Shown one piece after another: positions 18,826 through 27,826 of a stretch of DNA of 36,767 nucleotides. Position 1 is the first letter of the stretch. Every line of letters begins with the position of its first letter. The stretch spans positions 1-36,767 of the forward strand of contig JAJRWL010000105.1 of NCBI GenBank assembly GCA_024276875.1, in the 5' to 3' direction. The position numbers were made by a program, and so were the translations under genes. The DNA is from Gammaproteobacteria bacterium. Lineage in GTDB: Bacteria > Pseudomonadota > Gammaproteobacteria > Chromatiales > Chromatiaceae. The notes beneath the pieces are model-generated. The model did not search any database. It had not been told where the DNA came from and was given only the letters and a program-made list of their open reading frames with translations.

Positions 18826-18903
18826 TTTAAGCTGTGTTTTTGGGCAAAGTGAGCTAATTAAAAATAGCATCTTAGTCTCATATTGTCGTCTGGCCTATTA
18901 ATA

Positions 18904-19338
18904 CTAAGTAAGTCCATGTTTACTCAGACGTTTTAGTGCCGCACGTAGATCAATGTCTTGAATATTGTCAGCTGTTGATTCAATTAACTTGGCATTAGCT
19001 TCTGAAAGATGATGTGCATGACGTGCTATATGTGCTTTTTGTCGGCTATTAATTAATACTCGAACCTCTATTTTTTGTACATGCACGCCTTTATCCTGGA
19101 GTTTAGCTCGGAGGTCGCGAGAGAAGTAACGTAGGCGGCTGCCCCAAGCGGATGAGTTCGTATGGACGATAAGGTTGTGATAATGCTGCTGTACAGAGAT
19201 ACAATGTTGATCTAGGGGTGCAGGTAGTAGACTGCGAGTTAGAATGAGTAATTTTTCCTGTACTATCAGCGTGTTGTGTAGTGCTCTTAATACGGAGTCT
19301 GAGCGCATAAATGCATTGATAGGGCGTGGTTTAATCAT
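18904..19338 (-). CDS. dciA: DciA-type DUF721 protein, probable replicative helicase loader
   Basis: DUF721 proteins (DciA) help load the DnaB helicase in bacteria lacking DnaC/DnaI. From the ATG at 19338 the product has 144 residues, with the family pattern of an N-terminal half (MIKPRPINAFMRSDSVLRALHNTLIVQEKLL) followed by a segment with the conserved aromatic core (NSSAWGSRLRYFSRDLRAKL) and a helical tail. The frame stays open to 19527, but that extension would overlap the divergent M23 gene and looks non-native. The position between lpxC and an M23 peptidase next to secA is the same as I recall for DUF721 genes in Pseudomonas. It is transcribed against its neighbours. The ribosome binding site is weak. 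Confidence 0.7.
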   Translation of the reverse strand: MIKPRPINAFMRSDSVLRALHNTLIVQEKLLILTRSLLPAPLDQHCISVQQHYHNLIVHTNSSAWGSRLRYFSRDLRAKLQDKGVHVQKIEVRVLINSRQKAHIARHAHHLSEANAKLIESTADNIQDIDLRAALKRLSKHGLT

Positions 19339-19414
19339 AAATGAGGCCGAGTTAATATCTATTTTTTGCGGCTGTGGTTGCTTGCAAAATCTAAAGAATA
19401 GGCAGGTACTATAA

Positions 19415-20380
19415 ATGAACTTCATACTATTTACTGGGTTTAACAATAAGACAGGTAGTATAAAACTTAGCCTGGGTTTGGTTGTGAGTGGATTGCTTGT
19501 GCTGATTGCGGCTGTTTCTGGTGGCATTGGTTGGGTTGGTTATACGATGGGGCAGCAGCATGCTGAGCAAACAGCGGAAATTGACCCTACCGGGCTTGTG
19601 TTTCAGGCAGCGTTAGCTGACCAACGAGCTGCGATTTTCCTGGTAAAAGAACAAACACAGCAGCATTTAGATGCGTTGGCATTACGCTTAGGGCAGATGC
19701 AGTCCCATATTATTCGTTTGGATGCATTAGGCGGGCGCTTGACCAAAATAGGTATGCTGGATGAGGGAGAGTTTGATTTTACTACAGCCCCTCCAGTGGG
19801 TGGCGTGGGTGTCTCAAATACGGCGGAATCACTGGCGCTTAATGAGTTGCTGGCTGATTTGCAGGCGATGGCGCAAACGATTGATGACCGCGAGCATAAA
19901 CTTGATTTTATGGAAGAGCTGATTATGAATCGTAGGCTACAGCAGGAGGTTTACCCCGCAGGCAGGCCGGTTAAAAAGGGGTGGATATCCTCCCATTTTG
20001 GTTATCGCAAAGACCCTTTTACGGGTAAAAAAGCCTTTCATTACGGGGTTGATTTTGCGGGCAGAAAAGGCGTGGATGTTATCTCAGTAGCTGCGGGTGT
20101 CGTTTCAAAAACAGGCAAACAAAGTGGTTACGGTGCGATGCTTGAGATTAACCATGGCAATGGTTATAGCACTCGCTATGGTCATAATGACGAGATATTG
20201 GTAACAGCGGGCGATAGAATTACAAAAGGGCAGGTTATTGCAACGATGGGTTCTACCGGTCGGTCAACGGGGCCACATGTCCATTTTGAAGTTTTGCGGA
20301 ATGGTAAAAAGGTTAATCCTTGGAAATATCTCCGTGAGTCTGCTGCAAATAATAAAAACCAAAACAAGAAGTCAGGGTAG
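19415..20380 (+). CDS. M23 family metallopeptidase (LytM domain), periplasmic
   Basis: M23 enzymes cut peptide crosslinks in peptidoglycan with a zinc ion; degenerate members activate amidases instead. The 321 residues have a short N-terminus, one membrane segment (about 17-42, LSLGLVVSGLLVLIAAVSGG), a helical region (about 60-175) and a C-terminal LytM domain. The zinc ligands and catalytic residues look intact: HYGVD with His209 and Asp213, and HVH at 288-290. It may therefore be an active endopeptidase rather than a pure activator. It stands divergent to dciA and 115 bases upstream of secA. The exact cleavage specificity cannot be read from sequence. Confidence 0.88.
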   Translation: MNFILFTGFNNKTGSIKLSLGLVVSGLLVLIAAVSGGIGWVGYTMGQQHAEQTAEIDPTGLVFQAALADQRAAIFLVKEQTQQHLDALALRLGQMQSHIIRLDALGGRLTKIGMLDEGEFDFTTAPPVGGVGVSNTAESLALNELLADLQAMAQTIDDREHKLDFMEELIMNRRLQQEVYPAGRPVKKGWISSHFGYRKDPFTGKKAFHYGVDFAGRKGVDVISVAAGVVSKTGKQSGYGAMLEINHGNGYSTRYGHNDEILVTAGDRITKGQVIATMGSTGRSTGPHVHFEVLRNGKKVNPWKYLRESAANNKNQNKKSG

Positions 20381-20410
20381 CGCTAACAACCTGTCATTGG
20401 GCTTCGTGCA

Positions 20411-20449
20411 ACCAGCTGGTCTGCAAACTGGCCGCTTTTGCGGTATTAT
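20411..20449 (+). promoter_or_regulatory. Possible secA promoter with an adjacent palindrome
   Basis: Within the 115-base gap before secA, CTGCAA (20421-20426) lies 17 bases before TATTAT (20444-20449), a partial sigma-70 match (3/6 and 5/6). The perfect 10-bp palindrome ACCAGCTGGT occupies 20411-20420, touching the -35 side. A small CCGC-TTTT-GCGG hairpin lies in the spacer. I see no SecM-like leader ORF. The role is inferred from position only. Confidence 0.3.
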
Positions 20450-20495
20450 CCCCTCTCTTTATCATCTTTGAATAACTCCTACGGATTTAACGTAC

Positions 20496-23309
20496 ATGGT
20501 TAGCAAACTTCTCAGTAAAATCTTTGGCAGCCGAAATGATCGCCTGATTAAACAGATGTCAAAGACAGTAGCCAAGATCAATGAATTTGAATCAACGCTC
20601 CAACCCTTGTCTGATGAAGAGTTGAAAGCAAAAACAATAGAATTTAAACAGCGTTTAGAGAAAGGGGAGACGCTGGATGAGTTGCTGCCAGAAGCCTTTG
20701 CGACAGTACGAGAGGCGAGCCAACGCGCTTTAGGCATGCGCCATTTTGATGTGCAGATGATTGGTGGCATGGTGTTGCATGGCGGTAATATTGCTGAAAT
20801 GCGCACAGGTGAGGGCAAAACATTGGTTGCAACCCTTGCGGTCTACCTAAATGCCCTGCCGAATAAAGGCGTGCATGTTATTACCGTGAATGACTATCTG
20901 GCTCGCCGTGATGCAGAGTGGATGGGGCGTCTTTACCATTTTCTTGGTTTGTCCGTTGGTATTATCAATGGTTCTGGCGGTGAGGGCCCTGATAGTAGCT
21001 CTTATCTGTTTGACCTTGAATATGATGGCGCTTCATCTGGTTATCGGCATCTACGCAATGCAACTCGACGCGAAGCCTACAGTGCTGATATTACCTATGG
21101 CACAAATAATGAATACGGCTTTGACTATCTGCGTGACAACATGGCCTTTGAGACTGGTCAGCGAGTGCAGCAGAATCGGCGTGCCTTTGCGGTAGTGGAT
21201 GAGGTTGATTCCATCCTGATTGATGAGGCACGTACACCGCTGATTATCTCTGGTCCAACGGAAGGTGGTTCCGAGCTCTATAAAAGTATGAATAGCTTCG
21301 TTCCTCAATTAACTCGGCAAGATCCCATTGAGGATGAAGAGGGACGACCTGACTTTGGCCCAGGTGATTATTCTATTGATGAGAAATCACGACAAGCTTA
21401 CTTAAGTGATGCAGGTCATGAGAAGGTAGAAAGGATGCTGGAGGAGATGGGGCTGCTAGCTGAAGGAGAGAGCCTCTATGATTCAGCAAATATCAGTCTC
21501 ATGCATCATGTTAATGCTGCACTGCGTGCCCATGTCCTTTACCAGAAAAATGTGGACTACATTGTCACCAACGGTGAAGTGATTATTGTTGATGAGTTCA
21601 CGGGTCGCACCATGCCAGGCCGTCGTTGGTCTGATGGTCTGCATCAGGCTGTTGAGGCAAAAGAGGGGGTGGAGATCCAAAAGGAGAATCAGACCCTGGC
21701 CTCTATTACCTTCCAAAACTATTTCCGGCTGTATGGGAAATTGTCAGGTATGACAGGTACTGCTGACACCGAGGCCTTTGAGTTTCAACAAACCTATGGG
21801 TTAGAGGTGGTTGTTATTCCACCCAATGTCCCAATGAAGCGGGATGACATGGGTGATCTGATCTATCTGACGGCAGATGAAAAATATGCTGCTATCATTA
21901 AAGATGTTGAAGATTGTGTTAAGCGTGGTCAACCTGTATTGGTTGGTACCGCCTCTATTGAGACATCGGAATTGGTCTCTAATCTGCTGAAGGAGAAGCA
22001 GGTTGATCACCAGGTGCTGAATGCCAAACAGCATGAACGTGAGGCCGTAATCGTGGCAGAAGCGGGTCAGCCAGGTAAAGTGACTATTGCCACCAATATG
22101 GCAGGTCGTGGCACGGATATTGTGCTGGGTGGCAACCCTGATGCACAGATTGCCGAGTTGGGAGACAAGGCAACACCTGAGGTGATAGAAAAGATTCGTG
22201 AACAGTGGAAAGAGCCCCACCAGCAGGTGCTAGATGCCGGTGGTTTACGTGTGATTTGTACCGAGCGCAACGAATCCAGACGTATTGATAACCAGTTGCG
22301 CGGGCGCTCTGGTCGCCAGGGTGATCCAGGTTCCTCACGTTTCTACCTCTCACTAGAAGATAACCTGATGCGCATCTTTGCCTCGGAACGTGTCTCTGGA
22401 ATCATGCAGAAACTGGGCATGGATGAAGGGGAGGCTATTGAGCACCCCTGGGTTACCAAGGCAATTGCCAATGCGCAGAAGAAGGTAGAGGGGCGGAACT
22501 TCGACATCCGTAAACAACTGCTGGAATATGATGATGTTGCTAATGACCAGCGAAAGGTAGTGTATCAGCAGCGTGATGAGCTGATGGATACCGATGACAT
22601 ATCTGAAACTATTCAAGACCTGCGGCGTGATGTAGTGAGTGATTTGGTCGCTCGTTATATTCCTCCTGGCAGTCTGGATGAGCAGTGGGATGTGCCTGGG
22701 TTGACCGAGGCATTGGAAACACAATTTGCAGCATCTTACCCTATCCAGCAGTGGTTGGATGAAGATGACAGCCTGCATGAAGAGAGCTTGCGTGAACGGA
22801 TCATCAGCGAGCTGGAAGCCCAGTATGCAGAGATTGAATCACTGGCGGGCAGTGAAGCGATACGGCAGTATGAAAAAGCGATCATGCTGCAAACGCTTGA
22901 TAGCCACTGGAAAGAGCATCTTGCTGCAATGGACTACCTGCGACAGGGTATCCATCTGCGTGGTTATGCACAGAAAAATCCGAAGCAGGAGTACAAACGC
23001 GAGGCATTTGAGATGTTCTCCCGCATGTTGGAGAGCATCAAGCAGGAGGTGGTCGAGATACTCTCAAAGGTTAGAGTGCGTGCCGAAGAGGACATGAGCA
23101 TCCCTGCTCATCAGCAATACAGTGATGATATGCAGTATCAGCATGATGAATTGCCAGGCTATGATAATGACAGCGCTGAAGAGGCAGCGCAGGCAGAAGA
23201 GCCGACTGAACAGCCTTTTGTGCGCAATGATCGCAAAGTAGGCCGAAATGAACCTTGTCCCTGTGGTTCGGGCAAGAAATATAAACAGTGCCATGGCCGT
23301 ATTTCATAG
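20496..23309 (+). CDS. secA: Preprotein translocase ATPase SecA
   Basis: SecA drives protein export through SecYEG by ATP hydrolysis. The 937 residues contain the first nucleotide-binding fold with MRTGEGKT (Gly105-Thr109), the Walker B region [21 protein letters not shown], the preprotein crosslinking domain, the second fold with [18 protein letters not shown] and [28 protein letters not shown], the helical scaffold, and an acidic linker. The C-terminal zinc motif that binds SecB and phospholipid is intact (Cys921, Cys923, Cys932, His933). The ribosome binding site before the ATG is weak. The M23 gene upstream and argJ downstream match the order I recall in Pseudomonas. Confidence 0.97.
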   Translation: MVSKLLSKIFGSRNDRLIKQMSKTVAKINEFESTLQPLSDEELKAKTIEFKQRLEKGETLDELLPEAFATVREASQRALGMRHFDVQMIGGMVLHGGNIAEMRTGEGKTLVATLAVYLNALPNKGVHVITVNDYLARRDAEWMGRLYHFLGLSVGIINGSGGEGPDSSSYLFDLEYDGASSGYRHLRNATRREAYSADITYGTNNEYGFDYLRDNMAFETGQRVQQNRRAFAVVDEVDSILIDEARTPLIISGPTEGGSELYKSMNSFVPQLTRQDPIEDEEGRPDFGPGDYSIDEKSRQAYLSDAGHEKVERMLEEMGLLAEGESLYDSANISLMHHVNAALRAHVLYQKNVDYIVTNGEVIIVDEFTGRTMPGRRWSDGLHQAVEAKEGVEIQKENQTLASITFQNYFRLYGKLSGMTGTADTEAFEFQQTYGLEVVVIPPNVPMKRDDMGDLIYLTADEKYAAIIKDVEDCVKRGQPVLVGTASIETSELVSNLLKEKQVDHQVLNAKQHEREAVIVAEAGQPGKVTIATNMAGRGTDIVLGGNPDAQIAELGDKATPEVIEKIREQWKEPHQQVLDAGGLRVICTERNESRRIDNQLRGRSGRQGDPGSSRFYLSLEDNLMRIFASERVSGIMQKLGMDEGEAIEHPWVTKAIANAQKKVEGRNFDIRKQLLEYDDVANDQRKVVYQQRDELMDTDDISETIQDLRRDVVSDLVARYIPPGSLDEQWDVPGLTEALETQFAASYPIQQWLDEDDSLHEESLRERIISELEAQYAEIESLAGSEAIRQYEKAIMLQTLDSHWKEHLAAMDYLRQGIHLRGYAQKNPKQEYKREAFEMFSRMLESIKQEVVEILSKVRVRAEEDMSIPAHQQYSDDMQYQHDELPGYDNDSAEEAAQAEEPTEQPFVRNDRKVGRNEPCPCGSGKKYKQCHGRIS

Positions 23310-23330
23310 TGTGCGGTGTGAGCTAGACCA

Positions 23331-24539
23331 ATGAATGCAAAAATAAATATTGCCCCCATTACCGGTATTCGTTTGGGAACGGCTGCTGCGGGTATCAAAT
23401 ATCCAGATCGGAATGATGTGGTTGTCATTGAATTGCCGGTGGGAACAGCCTGTACTGCCGTATTTACACGCAATGCCTTCTGTGCAGCACCTGTGCAGCT
23501 GGCACGCAAAAATTTGGAGCTACGCCCACCTCGCTACCTATTGATCAATTCAGGTAATGCCAATGCCGGTACTGGCGAGCAGGGTATGGAAGATGCCGTG
23601 GCAAGCTGCGAAGGGTTGGCTGAGCTGGGTGATTGCACAGCAAACCAGATCCTGCCATTTTCTACCGGTGTCATCGGCGAGCCTTTGCCAACAGCGCGCT
23701 TGATTGATGCCTTGCCCCAGGCAATGAACAACCTAACTGAATATGGCTGGAATGCGGCGGCTCAAGCCATTATGACGACGGATACCGTGTCAAAGCTGGT
23801 ATCGCGTCAATTCACTCTTGAAGGGCATCCTATTACCGTCACCGGCATGGCTAAAGGCTCAGGCATGATTCGGCCCGATATGGCAACCATGCTCGCTTAT
23901 GTGGCAACCGATGTGGCGATTGCTAAGCCATTATTAGAGGCGTGCCTGCAACAGGCGGTTGCACCCTCCTTTAATGCCATTACGGTAGATGGCGACACCT
24001 CAACCAACGATGCGTGTGTGTTGATGGCCACGGGTATGAGCGGTGTTTCGCCTATTACGGATGATAACTCTGCGGCCTATCAAAAATTTGTGGCCACAGT
24101 AACCGAGGTCTGCATGGAGCTGGCACGTGCCATTGTACGTGATGGTGAGGGCGCAACAAAGCTCGTGGAGGTCTTGGTAGAAGGTGCAGAAAATGAGGCA
24201 GAAGCAAAACGTGTTGCCTATACCATTGCCCATTCACCCTTGGTCAAAACAGCGCTGTTTGCCTCTGACCCCAATTGGGGGCGCATCCTGGCCGCTGTTG
24301 GCCGCGCCGAGATAGAAAATCTTGATATTGAGTCGGTTCATATCTGGCTGGGCGATGTCTGTATTGTGCGCAATGGCGGCAGGGCTGATGATTACACAGA
24401 AGAGGCAGGGCAAGCTGTGATGGATCAGTCTGAATTTACCATTCGAGTGGCACTGGGTCGAGGCGAAGTTGATACGCGGGTGCTGACCTGTGACCTCTCA
24501 TATGACTATGTGCGGATCAATGCGGAGTATCGTACATAG
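23331..24539 (+). CDS. argJ: Bifunctional glutamate N-acetyltransferase/amino-acid acetyltransferase ArgJ
   Basis: ArgJ recycles the acetyl group from N-acetylornithine to glutamate in arginine synthesis; bifunctional forms also use acetyl-CoA. The 402-residue precursor cleaves itself into two chains before the nucleophilic Thr of ATML; here that Thr is residue 186, in KGSGMIRPDMATMLAYVATD. Also typical are NSGNANAGTGEQGMEDA, STGVIGEPLP, and the C-terminal SDPNWGRILAAVGRA and SYDYVRINAEYRT. Sequence alone does not fix mono- or bifunctionality. The gene follows secA by 21 bases and converges on the next gene with only six bases between the stops. Confidence 0.96.
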   Translation: MNAKINIAPITGIRLGTAAAGIKYPDRNDVVVIELPVGTACTAVFTRNAFCAAPVQLARKNLELRPPRYLLINSGNANAGTGEQGMEDAVASCEGLAELGDCTANQILPFSTGVIGEPLPTARLIDALPQAMNNLTEYGWNAAAQAIMTTDTVSKLVSRQFTLEGHPITVTGMAKGSGMIRPDMATMLAYVATDVAIAKPLLEACLQQAVAPSFNAITVDGDTSTNDACVLMATGMSGVSPITDDNSAAYQKFVATVTEVCMELARAIVRDGEGATKLVEVLVEGAENEAEAKRVAYTIAHSPLVKTALFASDPNWGRILAAVGRAEIENLDIESVHIWLGDVCIVRNGGRADDYTEEAGQAVMDQSEFTIRVALGRGEVDTRVLTCDLSYDYVRINAEYRT

Positions 24540-24545
24540 TTTTTT

Positions 24546-25340
24546 TTACTGCACTATTCGTGCTTTTACGGCTAAGTCTGGGAAAAAAGGGACATCCAGA
24601 TAATCGACGATTTCACCGCTCTTATTATTAACGGCTAAAAAATATCTGCCGCGTCTTGCTCTGATGGGTAAAAAGGACATTGTGTTTAGTGACAGTTTGT
24701 TAGTCGAGATGAACGCTTGTAATTTTGCCGACCATTCAGTATTTGAAGCGGTATATTTTTCTATATCAATGGCAATGGTTGAGGTTTGCTTTTTATTCTT
24801 GAATGATAACGGCTCTGAGTATTTAAAGAGCAGTTCAAATGAGCGTGATTCCTTGAATGCTTGCATGGCCGTAGCCATAAAATCTGGCCGATCTCTGGGT
24901 AGATTAATATAGAGATAGGTGGGTTCCAATCCAATGATATTATCAATATCAGCCTTTGGAATATCACTCTCTTTTATTAGTTTATAACTGGCGATGTAGA
25001 GAGAGTCATAGCTCAGTATGACGGCAACTGGGCGAGACATCTGAATCATCCAGATGCCATAGGTTAAAGCGGATAGCTGAAAAAGAGCAATTAATAAGAG
25101 GTCAAATTTGAGGCCTGGTTTGCCTGGCTTAAAAATGACCAATGTGAGTACGGGGCCAAGCACTAAGTCAACAAAAATAATAATCTGAATGGCTATTGAC
25201 CCATCTTCAAGATCAAAGAATGGTGCCTTATACCAATAGCCGAGAAGCAGTACCAATAGGCACAGAAAAATGCTAATGCTGATGCCAATATGAATAGCAA
25301 ATGCTTTAAGTCGCGTTATTTTGTATGTACTTGTAGACAT
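24546..25340 (-). CDS. TfpX/TfpZ family type IV pilin accessory protein
   Basis: Proteins of this family are encoded beside pilin genes in Moraxella, Acinetobacter and relatives, where they support pilin assembly or stability. The 264 residues start with RLKAFAIHIGISISIFLCLLVLLLGYWY (first membrane segment), then IIIFVDLVLGPVLTLVIFKPGK, the most characteristic stretch, and FDLLLIALFQLSALTYGIWMIQMSRPVAVIL. About 160 residues of a probable periplasmic domain follow, ending VDYLDVPFFPDLAVKARIVQ. It is one of a few pilus genes here outside the pil block, lying about 2 kb beyond the end of the zapD-coaE-pglL-pilDCB run. A TATAAT box lies upstream. I assign the family with fair confidence, but the exact role is unknown. 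Confidence 0.75.
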   Translation of the reverse strand: MSTSTYKITRLKAFAIHIGISISIFLCLLVLLLGYWYKAPFFDLEDGSIAIQIIIFVDLVLGPVLTLVIFKPGKPGLKFDLLLIALFQLSALTYGIWMIQMSRPVAVILSYDSLYIASYKLIKESDIPKADIDNIIGLEPTYLYINLPRDRPDFMATAMQAFKESRSFELLFKYSEPLSFKNKKQTSTIAIDIEKYTASNTEWSAKLQAFISTNKLSLNTMSFLPIRARRGRYFLAVNNKSGEIVDYLDVPFFPDLAVKARIVQ

Positions 25341-25380
25341 GTTGTTTCAGGTTAATTGAGAGTGCTACAGTTGCTTTTAG

Positions 25381-25386
25381 ATTATA
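25381..25386 (-). promoter_or_regulatory. -10 element of a probable promoter for the TfpX/TfpZ gene
   Basis: On the minus strand a perfect TATAAT lies about 40 bases upstream of the ATG, in an AT-rich gap shared with the divergent Nudix-ThiE gene. No good -35 hexamer stands 16-18 bases upstream, though a second TGCTATATT (extended -10 type) lies just beyond. The leader would be about 34 bases. Confidence 0.4.
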
Positions 25387-25484
25387 GAAATATAGCAGAA
25401 AAAATAAAGCCTTCTTATAAAATTGTGAGCAGGGGATGAGTTATAAATAGTGCTATTCATGTTGCAGTAGCTGTTATTCAAAAT

Positions 25485-26387
25485 GTGGCGGGGCAGGTGC
25501 TGATTAGTCAGCGGCTTGAACATGTGCACCAGGGGGGTATGTGGGAATTCCCTGGCGGTAAAGTGGAACAGGGAGAGTCTGTTGCACAGGCATTAAAACG
25601 TGAAATTTATGAAGAGCTAGGGTTGGCTGTAAAGGCTCACACTCCACTGATTCGCATAATCCATCACTATCCTGATCGCACGGTGTTACTGGATGTCCAT
25701 CGAGTAACAGTCTTTACAGGCCATGCTGAAGGGCGAGAGGGGCAGTCTTTAAAGTGGCTTCCCTTGGGGCAGCTAATTGATTGTCCATTATTACCCGCAG
25801 ATCGCCCTATTATTACGGCACTTAATCTGCCTGATTGCTACTTGATAACAGGTGCTGATCCTTTGGATAAGCGCCTGTTTTTATCCCGCTTAAAAGCATC
25901 ACTGGATAAGGGGGTAAAGCTTGTTCAGTTACGCGCTAAGGCATTAGCTCCGCCTGAATTTTGTCTGCTGGCTAAAGTAGCTTACAAGCTTTGTCGAGAA
26001 TCTGGAGCGCGATTGCTCCTTAATGCTGCACCAGAGTTGGTTGAGTCTGTGGGAGCAGATGGCGTTCATTTAACCAGTCAGCGGCTTGCGGATCTTAAAG
26101 CACGGCCATTGGGGCGTGATTACTTGATTGGGGCTTCTTGCCATAATGTGACAGATCTAACCAAAGCGGTAGAGTTGGAGTTGGATTTTGCCGTGCTCTC
26201 TCCTGTGCTGCCTACAGCAAGCCATCCAAATGCAGAGCCATTAGGCTGGCAGCAATTTAATGAGCTGGTTGATACGGCAATATTGCCTGTTTATGCGTTA
26301 GGCGGCATGCAACAAGATATGATTGGCAAGGCGCAAGCCCATGGTGCGCAAGGTATTGCGGGTATTAGTGGGCTTTGGAGAGAGTGA
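25485..26387 (+). CDS. Nudix hydrolase fused to a ThiE/TenI-like domain
   Basis: The N-terminal Nudix domain carries a perfect box (GX5EX7REUXEEXGU, residues 25-47) and resembles MutT, which removes oxidised dGTP. The C-terminal half (about 115-300) is a thiamine phosphate synthase-like barrel: VQLRAK, ADGVHL, SPVLPTASH, YALGGM. The Asp of the usual NDR motif is absent (LLNAAP), so thiamine phosphate synthesis is doubtful. GTG at 25485 is the first standard start, but it cuts off the first Nudix strand. The same frame is open from 25440 and encodes NSAIHVAVAVIQ after an ATA codon at 25443, which has AGGGG seven bases before it. ATA stands where homologues have ATG. Similar Nudix-ThiE fusions lie near secA/argJ in Pseudomonas. 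Confidence 0.85.
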   Translation: MAGQVLISQRLEHVHQGGMWEFPGGKVEQGESVAQALKREIYEELGLAVKAHTPLIRIIHHYPDRTVLLDVHRVTVFTGHAEGREGQSLKWLPLGQLIDCPLLPADRPIITALNLPDCYLITGADPLDKRLFLSRLKASLDKGVKLVQLRAKALAPPEFCLLAKVAYKLCRESGARLLLNAAPELVESVGADGVHLTSQRLADLKARPLGRDYLIGASCHNVTDLTKAVELELDFAVLSPVLPTASHPNAEPLGWQQFNELVDTAILPVYALGGMQQDMIGKAQAHGAQGIAGISGLWRE

Positions 26388-26405
26388 CTGTTTGTCTATT
26401 ATGAT

Positions 26406-27203
26406 CTATAAGTGGGTGCTTACTTTATAGTTGGGCGAAAAAATGCAACAGATTAAAGAGAAATCGACATCTAACGGTGTTTGGCTAAGCCGGCCAGCAT
26501 CATTGGGTTCAAGAAAGCGAATGGCAAATCGATGTTTACTGCCGCTGATTTCTGGAAAAATAGCGCTCTCTTTTGGTAGGCCTACGCGAATGAGTTGAGC
26601 GGGTGACTGTGATTCCAAGGTGTGCTGATACAATCCAGCGGTGGCGACTCTCTTGCTGGCGTGCGCACTACTACGCATCAGTGATAAGAGCAATTTAATG
26701 GCATTTTGCAGCGGCTCTAACTCCTGAAACCAGTGTTGCAGGTCATTGTGCCTTGTTTGTATCGGCTGTTTTAACCAATAGTGATATTGTGGCAGGTCAA
26801 AATCACAGGTTCCACCTGGGATGCTGCTACGCTGCATGATGTTATTAAGAAACTCATTTTCACGCAACCCTCGTCCAATCTGACTGCTTATCTGGCGTAG
26901 TATTTTTGTGCTGTTTTCAAGCTCCGCCAATATATTGTCTAATTGTTGGCTGTCTACCCCGGGTGCAGAGCGAATTTTATTGAGGCTTGTGGCATGGCGC
27001 TCCAGCTCTTTGATAACCTCTGACTTGATGTCGGCTCGCGCAAGAATGCTGGTAATATCCAATAGGCCATTGATGGCTGCTCGGCTGCTCCATTCATCTG
27101 ATTCTGGCAGATGAAATGCAATTCGAGTAAACAGGTGCTCAAGCCTTAAAAGCGTCCGAACGCGCTCATTCAATGGGTGTTCGTAGATTATTTGATTAGA
27201 CAT
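26406..27203 (-). CDS. zapD: Cell division protein ZapD
   Basis: ZapD bundles FtsZ filaments by binding the FtsZ C-terminal peptide, which is intact in the FtsZ of this window. The 265 residues (E. coli 247) fit the all-helical plus beta architecture: IIYEHPLNERVRTLLRLEHLF at the N-terminus, then GLLDITSILARADIKSEVIKELERH, LRENEFLNNIMQRSSIPGG, HYWLKQP, and a C-terminal beta domain with RVGLP and DVDFSLICC. It is the last gene of a minus-strand run and starts eight bases after the coaE stop. It converges on the Nudix-ThiE gene. ZapD beside CoaE is common in gammaproteobacteria; the YacG gene often found here is absent. Confidence 0.93.
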   Translation of the reverse strand: MSNQIIYEHPLNERVRTLLRLEHLFTRIAFHLPESDEWSSRAAINGLLDITSILARADIKSEVIKELERHATSLNKIRSAPGVDSQQLDNILAELENSTKILRQISSQIGRGLRENEFLNNIMQRSSIPGGTCDFDLPQYHYWLKQPIQTRHNDLQHWFQELEPLQNAIKLLLSLMRSSAHASKRVATAGLYQHTLESQSPAQLIRVGLPKESAIFPEISGSKHRFAIRFLEPNDAGRLSQTPLDVDFSLICCIFSPNYKVSTHL

Positions 27204-27211
27204 GGATAGGC

Positions 27212-27814
27212 TCAGCTGTTTTTAGCGGCAAGTTTAAGGTAAAAGTTGTGCAATTCAGCTACCTGGTGGCTGAGCTGCTCCAGCCCTCCAGTGTTGTAGA
27301 TTACATCATCTGCCGCTGCTAGCCGATCTTTTCTACTGCATTGTGCTGCAATAATGGCACGAATCTGACTTTTATTCTTATGATCGCGTTGAGCCGCCCT
27401 CATTATCTGCTGTGACTCTGCTGCATCAATCACTAATATCCGATCAAGGTTCTCTCGGCGCTTACCCTCGAGTAGCAGAGGGATAGCTAATATGGCATAG
27501 GGCGCATTTAAGGTAGATAGCTTTTTATCCATCTGCTGACGAATGAGAGGGTGAAGAATGGCTTCAAGCTTTTTTCGGGATGATTTATCAGAAAAGATCT
27601 GGTCACGAAGCTTGCCACGATCAAGTGTGCCATCGGTCGCTAATATTTCCTGGCCGAATAGTGTGGTGATCTGCGTGAGTGCAGGCTTTCCAGGCTGAAC
27701 AATCTCACGGGCAGCGACATCAGCGTCAATGACGGGTGCATTAAGTGAGCTAAAGCAGTTGCATACAGTGGTTTTGCCACTGCCAATGCCGCCAGTCAGT
27801 CCAATAATCAACAT
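27212..27814 (-). CDS. coaE: Dephospho-CoA kinase CoaE
   Basis: CoaE phosphorylates the ribose 3'-hydroxyl of dephospho-CoA, the final step of coenzyme A synthesis. The 200 residues start with the P-loop LTGGIGSGKTT (Lys14), then CNCF, VIDADVAAREIV, LHPLIRQQM, IPLLLEG, and VIDAAESQQ, all typical. It follows the O-oligosaccharyltransferase by 12 bases and precedes zapD by eight, so it likely shares the pilBCD transcript. Such linkage of pilD and coaE is usual in Pseudomonas and relatives. Confidence 0.96.
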   Translation of the reverse strand: MLIIGLTGGIGSGKTTVCNCFSSLNAPVIDADVAAREIVQPGKPALTQITTLFGQEILATDGTLDRGKLRDQIFSDKSSRKKLEAILHPLIRQQMDKKLSTLNAPYAILAIPLLLEGKRRENLDRILVIDAAESQQIMRAAQRDHKNKSQIRAIIAAQCSRKDRLAAADDVIYNTGGLEQLSHQVAELHNFYLKLAAKNS

Positions 27815-27826
27815 GGTTATTAAAAA

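Noticed and set aside
19339-19527. Extended N-terminus for the DUF721 protein
   Set aside because: It would overlap the divergent M23 start and has no resemblance to DciA N-termini.
20381-20495. SecM-like secretion monitor leader before secA
   Set aside because: The gap is too short and contains no ORF with a signal sequence or an arrest motif.
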